A DNA stretch of 64,000 nt, taken from NCBI GenBank assembly GCA_002633005.1, contig NMRA01000448.1:308286-372285 (forward strand), given 5' to 3'. Positions 1 through 12,200 of this stretch are shown here, piece after piece. Position 1 is the stretch's first letter. Each line of letters starts with the position of its first letter. The stretch is from Phoronis australis (lineage: Eukaryota; Phoronida; Phoronidae). The notes beneath the pieces were generated by a model. It did not search any database. It saw only the letters and a list, made by a program, of their open reading frames with translations, and was not told the DNA's origin. The position numbers and the translations under genes were made by a program.

Positions 1-2200
1 ACATATGTCAGTCATATACAAACACCTGGAAGTATAGATAAGAATACTGACAAAAAGATGTATCAATAAAAAATCAATAAAAACGCTCTGTGGAGCGACC
101 CTTGGGATTATTAAATAAAAAAATTAACGGTGAGGTTGATAACGAAATCAAAAACATCATTAATCATGACCCCGGCACTCATTAGATAGCCCGTGAGGAG
201 ATCTATTTACATACCAAATGTGAAATGGTTCTTTCAAAGGATCGCCGAACACAAGCTCCGCAAACACAATTTAAAAATGGCCATCATAGCACCATCATGC
301 GTCCGATTTCGCCCAAGAACTAAAATTCTCAGGCTATTGACTAAATAAACACTGTACGTAAATTCCATGTCTATCAAATGCAAAATGTGATCTCTTGCAC
401 TAATGTGATAGGCTAACAAAGTGCAGCTATAATTAACCAGTCAATAAAAGAAGCAGTAAATCTCGAATATCACACGAACAGTAAGTCATAGCGAGAAACG
501 GATTTCACAATGCTAATGGCGCTTGAAAAGATCTCTTCCCATACCAAATTCCAGATGGATTCGTCACGGGATGCTGAAGATATGACACAAAGACTCAATT
601 AATTGGAAATCAGTCCCTAGAAAATCTTGAATAACTTGAGAATGGTAACACCTAAAGAAAAACGGATGGTAACTCGCGATAGTCCTCATATGGTCTATCC
701 ACAAAAAAATTCAGAAGATACCTACAGAAACAGTGGAGCTATGGCTCTGCAAACCAAAAAAGTGAAAAATGGCCACCACAGCATCATCTTACGTCCGATT
801 TTAACCTCAAAACTATAGGCTTCGAGCCATTCACAAGACACAAGTTGTGTGTAAATTTCACTTTGATCTGATAAGAACTGCACACAACAAATTTATGACA
901 ATGCAACAGACTTGGAGAAATTTCATTTCACCAAGGCACGACGGACTCACGATCTGATCTTTAACAGCACGAAATGAGCTAGATATCAACCACCTCCAAT
1001 TACAAACAATTATTTTTCCAAATGCTCGTTTGCCGTTCTAATACTCAGTTGAAAAACAATGGAGTCCTCTTTGGAATATGAAATTTACGGGGCTCGTACC
1101 AAAGTGATAATGCATAAAAATAATAAAATGTTGTGTGATGATGCTAATATTTCAACGAACCATAATGACACCACATGTTAACATGCCTTGTTAATTTCTC
1201 AAACATGTGAGTAGTTTAAATGAGAAACTCATCGCAGTACTCATCAGTTGAAATCCATATAGACTTGACAGTCTGTCTATAGATAGTGCTGGCAGTCCAT
1301 AGATAGGACTTTAACCAAGTTAATTATCCCTGGAGTATCTGCAAGGTAATTCTATTTCATGTGCGCTTAAATCAAATCTGCATTAACCTGAGAATTCTTG
1401 ACAACAGACTCATGGATTAGAGTTTTCAGATTTACCTCCCAGTTGTATCATGCGCATTTTAAGCAACATTTTATTGAAATCTAACCAAACTAAACTATTT
1501 CCTTAGCAACAACATGATCATTCATCGACAATAAATTAATGATTTCATCCCCAGGTAATAGGGATTTAGGTTACAAAAATGATTATAAAATAGGTAGTAA
1601 CAGTTACTGTTACATAATTCATGAGCTTCTCTGCAAGTTGTGATGCTGAAACTGATCAGAGCGTAGTCAATGTTTCAAGTTTGAAATTAAGAAATTCTTC
1701 ATCCACAATTAGACATCCTTCATAAAAATCAAGAGTTCACTAACCTTAACTTAAAAAGAAAAACAATTTTTGTAGGGACTACAATTATGAACACAAAATG
1801 AACACTTAGAAAGGTGTTGCTGAAATAGAATATGTGTATAATTAAAATAAAGAATTTAATAAAGGAACGTAACGAGGAAGTGCCAATATTGTTAATGTGC
1901 CTGTCTAAGGGCATTATAATATGGGCATTACAATATGGGCATTATAATATCACAATATCAGGGTAATCAGCTTAGGGTACTCCACTGTGAGAAGTTATGT
2001 TCAAATCAGATGTAAGATGTAGATATACAGCTACTGATACTCAAACTGTACAGGTTGACTCAATGAGGGCGCTGTTTCATAATAGCCACGGTAGTAGTCT
2101 GAATTCACTCTGTTGTCATTACTCACCAAGGCTTTTTAATGTATGTTTATCCATTTTACAACTTTATGCTTTTATGGAATGTGAATTTCTCAACAAAACA
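1..2200. other. Left flank: no gene seen, degenerate repeats
   Basis: No exon with support was found. Two diverged copies of one unit, near 190-420 and 510-850 (shared landmarks: GATCT...CATACCAAAT, then AAAATGGCCA.CA.AGCA.CATC.T.CGTCCGATTT), look like old members of the repeat family described at 2205. A 14-base repeat, GGGCATTATAATAT, occurs three times near 1909-1950. Confidence 0.4.
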
Positions 2201-2204
2201 AAAA

Positions 2205-4385
2205 GGGGCAAGACAGAGTGTTGAAATATGCCTATGACTGCACCGCAAATGGTGTGCTTCTAGGAGTGTTTATTTGTATTATAAAAATGGCACAGAATAC
2301 AATGAACCCATCCAAAATTGTCATCGTCTCTCAAAACTATGAAAATCATGAAAATCTGTGAAAGAAAAAATTGCCATTAGGAACCACAGCTGTAGTTGAA
2401 TCTATACATCTGCTGTCAAGTTAATAGGAATACAATTGTACAACCGTACAACCGATACAACCATAGATGCGAAAACATGTCACTTGGGGGCACCACAGTA
2501 GTTGGACCCGTTTGGAAATCCACATCAGTTATGCTCTTGTCAGTAAGAACACACCTGGCAATTTTCACAATGATCCTCTGCGCGGTTTGGTAGATCCAGA
2601 AGCAGACGACAAAAAACAGACAAAAAAATAATTAAAATGGTCACTAGTCAGTGCAGAATATGATGAATCCATCACAAAAAGGAAACTAAGGTGCTGTCGT
2701 CTTCATAACAGAAGCTTGTCTGCCCAATTTCGTGAAAAAGCATCAAGGAACTTTGAAGTTATAGAGGATTTGTATGAAACCCACTGCCATCTGTTGGCAT
2801 CTGCACAGGAACACATCTGCTAGATTTTACAGAGATCTTGCAAAGGGCAAAGGAGATACAGCCGTCAATGTAAAAATAATAAAATTGGCACTAAGGGTCG
2901 CCAGAGTAGTCGAACCGAAAATCAACATCAGCCTTGGTCTTCTCGTCAGAAACACATCTCTAAATTTTAATAATGATCCTACAAGCGGTTACGTGGATGG
3001 AGAGGGTGGTATCAAAAAAGTACTCAAAAATTTTTAAAATGGCCAGCAGGTGCCGTAGAATACATCAAATCCATCCAAAAATGAGGTGTCATCATCTCTT
3101 TGACAGAAACCTACTTGCTAAATTTCAAGATAATAAAAACCGTTGCTGTACATCAAATCTATTTGAAAACAGGAACCTGTTGTCTCTATAAAAGAAACTG
3201 GTTTATTAAATTTCAAAAAAATACGTCGATGAGCTCCAAAGATACAGAGGGCATAAAAAATTGCCAGGTTTATTAAATTTCAAAAAAATACGTCGATGAG
3301 CTCCAAAGATACAGAGGGCATCAAAAAAAATTGCCACTAGGGGGACACAGCGATAGTCGGATCCATCAAAATGTCATTGTTGTCCATTGTCAACTTTATT
3401 GAATACACTTGTCAAAGACTTTGCAGAGGGTTTGGGAGATACAGCCAGATGTTAAAAAATGTCACTAGATGTCACAGTAGTCTGATACACTTGAAAATCA
3501 TTATCAGCCGCCCTCTTCACAATAGATACATAAATACCAATTTTCAAAGTCATCCTTAGAGCGGTTTGGTTGATCAAGGGGCGGATGCCAAAAACAGACT
3601 AGAAAACAGAAGAAATGGCCACTAGATGGCACAAAATATGTCGAATCCATTGCAAAACAAGAACATCATTTCTTTAATAGAAAGCTATTTACCAAATTTC
3701 ATAAAAATCCATCAACGAACTTCAAAGGAACAGAGGAAAACAGAAAAAAAATGAAATTGCCACTAGGGGGTACAGAGTTTGTCGGATTTGTCCAAAAGCC
3801 ATTGTCGTCCTTTGTCAACTTCATATAAATACATGTGCCATGTTTAATAAAGATCCCGCAGAAGGTTTAGGAAATGCAACTAGGAGGCGCCACAGTACAA
3901 GAAATCATCTGAAAATCATTGTTAACCATCTTCTTCACAGTAGGAAGAGATATTCCAATTTTTACAATCATCCTTAGAATGGTTTTGTTGATAGAGGGGC
4001 AGACGCCAAAAACAGATTCAAAAGCAGTAAAAATGGCCACTAGGTGGTACAAAATAACTTGAATCCATTCAAAAAAGGGAAAGTAGTGTCATTTCACTAA
4101 TAAATATCTATTTGCCAATTGTAAGAAAATCCGTTGAGGACCTTTGATGATAGAGGTAAACGTAAAAAACTAAAATTGCCACTAGGGGCGCACATAAGTG
4201 GGTGGTTTCGTCCGAAAATTCGCTCATGTCGTCCCATCCATGAAAAGAGCATGTGTGCAAAATTTCATGAATATACATCAAAGGATTTTGGAAACAGAGC
4301 AAGCAGCGCACACCGGACACCCGACAGACACCGGACAGGGATGACGGCATAATACTACCACATATTTATATGTGGGCGCATAGTA
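2205..4385 (+). repeat. Repeat element of ~145-bp monomers with CTCF-like cores, copy 1
   Basis: Begins with an imperfect head (CAGAGTGTTGAAATATGCC) and ends with a tail palindrome (ACCACATATTTATATGTGGG, 4357-4376). Between them lie diverged monomers of about 120-160 bases. Landmarks that recur: a target like TGGCCACTAGGTGGCGCAAA or TTGCCACTAGGGGGCACAC, then TC(G)AAT-CCATC, then CCAAATTTCATGAAAATCC, then GGA-GATACAG. Clear cores lie at 3333-3345, 3617-3630, 3760-3773, 3879-3891, 4036-4049 and 4178-4192. A 67-base tandem duplication at 3200-3333 sits inside. No open frame. The layout resembles non-autonomous elements with internal tandem cores, but I cannot name the family. Confidence 0.7.
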
Positions 4386-4389
4386 AAAT

Positions 4390-6128
4390 AAAGCGATTAT
4401 CTCATGTTACTAGATAAAAACGTAAATTCTAAATCGCACAAACAACAATGTGCCCCTAAATTATAATTAAGAAAATATGATAAGACTTCAAAAACACGCA
4501 AAAAGTCCAAAAGTGTAAAACACAGCCCAGACTAGCCGACTTTGTGACAGATAACCTATTCATATGATAACCTGTGAACAATATTTGACCAAACCAACAG
4601 GTAACACAGAAGGAGCAGAAATTCCAAAATCACTGCTACAGTACAATCTCACTAACTTAAGACAAAACTGATAGCTAGAAGTACCCTTTCTTCATTTAGC
4701 AGCGCTGTGAATGCCCACAAATTTTTAAACCAATGTGAATGTGGTGCAGTAATGATAAACAAAACAAACAACTCCAAAAACGAGTAGTGAGTTCCCTAAA
4801 ACACAAAACAGAACAACTTCAATGAAAGGACGTTTCTAATAACGTAAGGTGTTTTGTTAGCAAGCACGAGAGTACGGTACAATTGTACCAATTTCCTACA
4901 AAAATCACATTTTTTTATTTTTCAAAGGCTTCTAACAAGGCCTGCCAATCAGTTTGAAATATAGTAAATATACAGACGCTGAAGCTGCCATATAGTGAAA
5001 TATATCAAATAAACACAGAAAAATCAGGAAACCCAACTGGGAATCGAACCTCAGGTCTCTAGATTGCCAGTCTAGTGCTCTTACCACTGAGCTACTGAGG
5101 ATCCCATGTCTGTCCAACTACTGTTTGCAGCCAACTGTTATGTCACATTTAGAATATAATCTGTATCCTTAATGGGAAAAATCTGTGTTTTGTTAGAGAA
5201 AACTTGAACAATTTTGAATATTTCCACAATCAAAGGATAATGTGATACACGTATTCGTTAAAGGTGCCTGGGTTCTCAGTGTTGAAGTCTGTGTGATGAA
5301 ACCTGGTGCATTGCTTCTACTGTTTTCTAAATGTAATCCAGTTACTTGGAAGTTTACACTCAGAAATTCCACAGTTGACATCTTCATATGACTTCCAGAG
5401 CAGACGACATCCCAATACGCAAAGTCAACTAAATGCATTTTTATTGCTCAGTTATTCTCAAACTAACTTCAACTGACCAATCACGAAAGGGAAAGCCCAA
5501 TATGTAAATTGAATTATATAGTGATACTCAGGATACATCTTATTGGTTGTATCTTGCTCTTTCCACTATTTACGTTATTTAAATTTCAATAAGCTGATAA
5601 TTTTTATTAAAGATAATTTCTACTTTTAGCTAAGTTTTTAAAGACACAGATATGATCAAAATCTGTTACATTTTAAAATTCACACGTAGCGATTCTTAAG
5701 GTCCTAAAAGTAATTAGAATATGGGAAAATCCGTAATAGCAGGCAACCCTGGTTTTGAATGGCCATTATTTCTCATATGTGGTCTTGTGCTAGCTATGGT
5801 GCAGAATTTAGAAATGATAAAGCATTTATTTTGTACTATTCATCTTCTAGGAAGAAAATAAAATTTTAATTGCCTGCCACATTGTGTCCTAAATTGGTAA
5901 GAATCTACAATGTCTTACTACACATGGTTGACAAGCATTTTTGATTGTATTCATCTTTCACATGACCTTAGACCCTTCTTATAACCTCTGACCTACCAGG
6001 TAGGGATACATAGTATTTACCCTAGTATTGTATTCATCTTAAACAGCACTCTCTTCTCAATCATGCTCACCAAAATTAACCTCAGATATGAACTCTGACC
6101 TTTATTCAGGAGGTCACCTTCCACCTAC
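4390..6128. other. GRIPAP1 last intron or 3' flank, no exon found
   Basis: This stretch should contain or precede the missing GRIPAP1 last exon. No acceptor followed by a DME-x-LS-x-EIVRLS-like frame was seen on the minus strand. It holds the SINE at 5027-5104 and otherwise AT-rich sequence. Confidence 0.4.
5027..5104 (-). mobile_element. tRNA-derived SINE head (tRNA-Ala-like, anticodon GGC)
   Basis: On the minus strand there is an A box (TAGCTCAGTGG), a perfect D arm, a five-pair anticodon arm with loop CTGGCAA, and a B box (GGTTCGATTCC). The T stem is badly paired and the acceptor stem does not close, so this is a tRNA-derived SINE or tRNA pseudogene, not a working tRNA gene. Confidence 0.6.
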
Positions 6129-6292
6129 CTGCTGCAGGTGCACATTCTTGGTTAGTGTCTCTTCCAACATCCTCTGCAGTTTCCTGTTTACTTCTCTCAA
6201 ATTCTCATCACCCTTGTCCTTGACAAAATCGATGACTCGCTTCACAGTCAACTTGTCTTTATGTATCTCCTTGGCCGCGGGCGGCACGAACT
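6129..6292 (-). CDS. GRIPAP1: GRIPAP1 coding exon 22 (residues 755-809)
   Basis: Encodes a basic/acidic segment, then VKDKGDENLREVNRKLQRML and EETLTKNVHLQQ, matching human VKPGDENLREMNKKLQNML and EEQLTKNMHLHK. Acceptor TGTTGCAG, donor CAG|GTAGGT, phase 0. One more exon of about 30 codons is expected but was not located. Confidence 0.94.
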
Positions 6293-9200
6293 CTGCAACA
6301 GGAAGTTAGAAGAGCGTCTCGTAGACCAAGATTCCCGCGAGAAAAGTACGACGTTGAAAACTGGCGGCCACTAAAGTGAAGCTGAAGTACAGAATTGTGG
6401 GACTGAATTCAACGTTTCTGTTCCATAAGCGAGGAATTTTCTGCACAAGAGCGAACTAACGTCCCACAGCATACAAAATGCAGCCCAGCACTAAACAGTT
6501 AGGAAAATGTAGACCTGAGTAATTAACTCACAAGTTACATTTCCTTACAAATAACAGCCTGAATATAACAAGATTAGACGGTTCTTGATTTTTGCCAGCT
6601 GAGTTCTTGAGATAAAAAGCCTGAGCAAAAAATCCCAGACACACTTTTTAATCAACGTAATAAAGCGACTGACTTTGTTACAAGATTCATATAAAAACAT
6701 TCAGGTCATGGAAGTTTCATCCCTTCTGTGAAAAATAATATTTTTTAAAGAAAGCAAGATCTCGTGACTACAAATATTTGGGTATTACTTTTTTGCACAA
6801 TGATAACTTTTGTTTTAACTAAGGATCCTAAACACATGCGTTTCACACAATTAAAATTACTGTGACAATAACAATTTTCCATGATACCAAAATGTAGTCT
6901 CGTAAATCTATATACGAGGAGGTAGTAACAAATCACCCAGCAGATGATGAACTCTGTTTAGTTACAATAATACTTGGTGTTCTGACTGTCACACCAAACA
7001 TAGCGTACCTGGCCTTCACAGCGCACTGGTTTACAACAGCCCCACCTACCAGGCCTCTCTCCATATTGCAGCGCTCTATGAAAGCTGTTTGTGTTATAAG
7101 ATCCCTGCCTACTAGGCTTCCCCTCCATAATGGTGAGGTCCAAGACAGAAGTCTGTGTAATAAGCCACTACCTACCAAGCCTCCCCTAAGAATCCAATGC
7201 CCTATGACAGCTGCTTGTTTAATAAGCCCCCTACCTTCTAGACCTGCCCTCCAGAATGCAGAAGTCTAAGACAGCTGTTTGTGTAGTAACCTCTCTACCT
7301 ACCAGGCCTCCCCTCCAGTGCGTAGTGCTCTATGATGGCCTGTTTCTGTAACAAGTCTTCTGCCATGGCTGCGTTGCTGGTTTCAAGATGCGACAACTGC
7401 AAAAGCAGTGTAATGATAATGACTGATGACACATCACAGACCTAGTAGCATTTAATAATGACTGTGACAAACCTCAGCAGTAGAGAGAGTGACATAAGGA
7501 TAATGAAGACATGGCAATGGTAACGTAACGTGTCTCAGCTTTAGTAGCAGTGCCCTCTTATGACGACAATGATCACCATAACATCTCTAATCAAGCAACA
7601 GGAACACCATGAAAACATGTTATGATGATACAATAGTATCTGCATGCTTCACTTTCCTGTTTAGACAAAACAGTGCAATGGGGAAATTTGCCCACAAAGC
7701 ATAAACTATGTAGAGTAACTTAGAGACACATATGCAGTAGAAATCATAACAATTTTCTACCAAGAACACTAATGTCAGAGTGGCACGTATCAACAAAACA
7801 GACCAGTGGTCATTTAAAGGTCATGTTGGACCCTAGAGAAAAGATCATCTCTGCTAAAATTCGAAACGTCCGAGTTTTAACACACGTCTTTTCTGATAAT
7901 TAATCCAAGCCAATGTCTACACCGCTCATTTCATAGGTTATACGTGTGTTACCTTTTCCTCCATTACCCACTTGTCTTGCTGCAGATCTGCCAGTCTAGT
8001 CAACAGTTCATTGTTCTCCTGTTCTAAAACAGCCTCTGAAGCCATGTGTTGACTAGATGTTGGAGACTGCAACACAACAGCACGTCGAAAATGACTATAA
8101 AAATTGCCTACTCCGAAATTGATTTGGTTATAATAATAATAAAAGTGAATCTGCTCAGTACGCAATATCAAGCTCTGATTTAAATGATTGATATCTCTGG
8201 TTGCTGTAACGCGAAGTACACAACAGACCATGTTCTTGTGTCGAAAGCTATTTTTTTCTCAGGCATATTTACACTTCCGAAAATGACATTATTGACTTCT
8301 CGTCATATGTCAAAACTGAACTTGGTTACAATGATTTGCCAAGACACTATCTTTCAGAGACTTTCAGAGCTGAAGTGTTCTGGCCGTCACCTGGAACTTA
8401 TTACACATGATCTGAAACAATGACCTGTCAGTTCTTCCCATGCCCAAAGATCACTTCTAATCTGAATAAGGAAAAAGACGAAACCATCCTTTTTGGCTAA
8501 TATATTTTTCATTTTACCGAAAGCATGGATTTAATGCCGCATGCAGTAGCATCTTTGAAGACCAGAGTTTTGGTTTTGGTGTGGAAGCCTGTGTTTTGGG
8601 TCTTTAATGCAGCCTTTCGTTTTATTTATTACACAATATAACATCATGGTTCAAATGGCGTTTCTTAATTTCCATAACACGGAGAGTCACACCACTGACT
8701 CGCTTTATTCCTGTTTTGGGATCCTGGCTAGACTGTGTGGGGCTCACCTCTGCCGTTGTATCTTTGTAGCCACTACTGGTGCTATGGTGGCCCAGTGATG
8801 ACACAGAGCTGTTATCTCCCTTGTAACGGTCATCTGAGTCTCGGGAATTAAACAGTTCTTCTATGGCTGCGACAAGAACAAAATATAAAATCCCTGCGTC
8901 AATTACGCAAGCAATATCACCACAGATGATAAAATAGCAACTACAGGTCTTTTCTTAAAGCTGAACCTGCAGCTAATTCCTTGTCTCTGTGATTGCTTGG
9001 GCAAATTAGAAACACAACATACACCGACAACGTGAATATGAAGTAGGTTGAAAATTGCCAAATGTTTTTAACAACGAGTTTTGTGTTGACAATGATCCGT
9101 CGCAAATCACTCAATCGTGTCCAGCAAGTATCATGATGTGGCAGTTCGGGAATAACACAGCATGATGCGGGTTATGTGAGCCCCCAAGTTATGTCATTAG

Positions 9201-12200
9201 TGCAAAGGTCACCTATTTGCAGATTTTTTTTGTTTTCACATTGAAAAGTTGTTAATGAATACAACTGCACTTTGTTTAAGGTACATGGTGTTCACTACCC
9301 TTGTCGTTTAGTTTCTGCTGTACATCAACATAGTTAGGAGCATGAAAATACATTTTTAAAGGTACAGTCTGTATTTTCTTCTCAGCATATTTAATAAATA
9401 GCAAGGTTTTCTTAAGTTGCGCATGATTGATTCAAATGGTGGAGAGAGGGGTAATAGTCGGATGTAACGTGCCCACATTTTGAGAACCAGTTTCATGCCA
9501 ACTATTCAGTGGAGAAAACTGGTTCTCAAAATGCGGGCACATTATATTCGACAACTATCGAGGTAAGTGTACGCTTGCTGCCTTATCTGTTACTATTCGT
9601 GATTAAAGTGGTTTCAGTTTGTTTCATCAAATTGTTGCCACACGAGTTTCAAGTCGAAATTGTTATCTAACCGTCAGACCATAGCGAGCCTTAAAATATA
9701 ACTCGCAAGAGATATTTTCTTTCGAAAATTGCATGCAGAATCAGATGTAGTAATTAAGGCTAATAGTATGTAGATGCACCTCCTCAACAAGTCTGTATTT
9801 ATCCAAATATCAACTACACTAACTCATTAAAAGGGTAACTATATTTTCTGAAAGCAGACAACCCGTAGAATTAATTTAGCAAACAAAAAAGAGATGTATG
9901 TTCATAGCTAAGCAACCGTATCAATAACCATAAACAAATTTTGTTCGATATAAATTCTCAAGATGATATCTTAAAAATAACGTTATATTTTGTTCTCGTC
10001 TTATGAATGTTTTGAGTTCTTTCACATCAATCTTATTTTTTGATAGCCCCCATGCAACAATTGAATTTTTTAAAAAGAAATTGTAGAGCATTGCATAAAC
10101 CATATTATCTGAAGGTTTCATAAGATTGTAATCAGCTATTTCTGAGAGATGATGCTCCAAAGTAAACCAAATTTGGATAATTATTTTTTCAAGGGTTCCA
10201 CACAATCTTAACCTGCCCATTTGGGAAAGTGTCAGATTTGCGACCAAATTCAGAAATGTTACCCCTTTAATTGAACTTTTCAGGAAGATTTCACAGCATT
10301 TTTGAACGGAAAAATATCTTTATTTTGGAAACTGAATATGGAAAATTCAGAAAAAGATGGTACTCTTTGGCTCTTTTGTTTCATTGAATATTAAATAGAC
10401 AAAATGTTAAATTTGATGACTAGTCTCTAATGTGAGAGTGTGCGCGTGAGTCTGTCAAATAGTCAAGCGTACATTCATATGTATTTGTTTGAATGTGTTA
10501 TTAGTGGCAATGAAAAATTTTTGTATAAATGTCTTAAAATGCAAAGAAAAGTTTGTGCATGGAACTGCACTCAATAACTAAACTGTTCAAACTGTTTACA
10601 ACAAACAACCCATACAAATTCATACATAAAAAACACAAAATGTTGTATGAACGCCTTTTTTAGTAATTTACCACTTCCTGGAATACCAGAGCGCCCTCCC
10701 TGATTCTGCACTATTTACCCACAATGCCGAGCGTCCGTAAGACCCAGGATGTGGGAATCATGATCATGTGTAAAGAACAAATTTTACACCTCTCTAACAG
10801 CATAAGTACCTGTCCAAAGGACCACTTACAGTCAGGGTTACCCTTTGTCTCTGTGATCAGCTCCTTCAGTCTTTCTTGTAATCGTTCACCTTTCTTCTTC
10901 TCAGTTTGAAGTTGACGTTTTAAGTCCTTTAACTGGCAAATCAAACCTCACCATTACAATCACCATCATTGCCACTATTTCATATCTGACTATTCCTTAC
11001 AAAAATAGCTACACTCTTAAAACAACAGAACAACACATAATCCATTACATCTGCTTTGCTTGAATGATGATTGAAGTGTATCTTCCAATCCAGAAAGTGC
11101 ACAAAACAACCCAAACTTCACTACCGTAATTCTCCACTTACTCTGCACAAAAATAATGGCAAAAAATAGTAATTTTTCCATTTTCAAGGCTGATCATCTA
11201 GCTGCAAATAACAGATACTTTACCACATGTTGTTTTATGGCATCCACTATGCTTGTAATAGACTAAAATGTTCTTTATTTGACAAAACAGAAATTCACTT
11301 CTGAGCCACATTCAGTGTAAAATAAGTATTTCTCTGCCCAAAGGTTAAAGAACACCTCAAACAAATCAGAAGTTGTCTATTTGGACCACTACTCACTATG
11401 GAGGCACCTTTCTTTTCATGAAGTTTTTTACCATCCACACTGTCTTTTATCTCTTGTTTAAGCTTGGCTATTCCTGCTTGGCTTGATTCATCTTTCTCTT
11501 TTAATTCGGAAATTTCCGCCTCTAATCGCTGAAAAAACATCAGAACCTTGAGACTGTAAGTATTGTATTAATAATAACTCAGGCAGCGTACCAACTATGA
11601 AGTACCACAGCAGTTTACTTAAGGTAATCAAGGTAAAACATATATGTATTACATAATTATGTATGCATGCGTGACTCAGTATCCAAATTTCAAAGGAATC
11701 AACTTAGAATACAATGAGCTACAAGTTTATCAATCCCCAACCTGATCACAGGCAGTATATTTACTGAACTAAAACTTGTGGTTTACCATCAAATTGCCTA
11801 TAAAAAGGGCTGACTACCATTTAAAACAAGAGCAATGCTGGGGTGAGGGTTGACAAGCGCCCACGGTGAATCACATACGATATGCTATAAGGGCCACTAG
11901 GAGATGCTGCAGTTGTCAAATTAGCCTGAAAACCAAATGGTGCCGGTGCACTATCATCACATACAGTTGAGTCAAGTTTCATTGAAATCTATCAATCAGT
12001 TCTCTAGACATAACCCAGAAATGCTTTTACCCATACCAACACTTGAAATACCCTTGTTGAAGAACAAAATTGTGTCGACACATGGTAATCATACATAACT
12101 ACATAAAGTTTCATTCAAATCCATCAAATGTTTAAAAAAGATATCAACAACAAATGTTCTTCCCAAAATAGCATGTAGCCGAGAATGCGAAAAAAATATT

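Noticed and set aside
1385-1425. Minus-strand SMSLLSRILRLMQI as the missing GRIPAP1 last exon
   Set aside because: It resembles the expected MEVLSQEIVRLS only with a gap, and has no pyrimidine tract or AG acceptor before it.
5027-5104. Functional tRNA-Ala(GGC) gene
   Set aside because: The D and anticodon arms are fine, but the T stem has mismatches and the acceptor stem does not pair.
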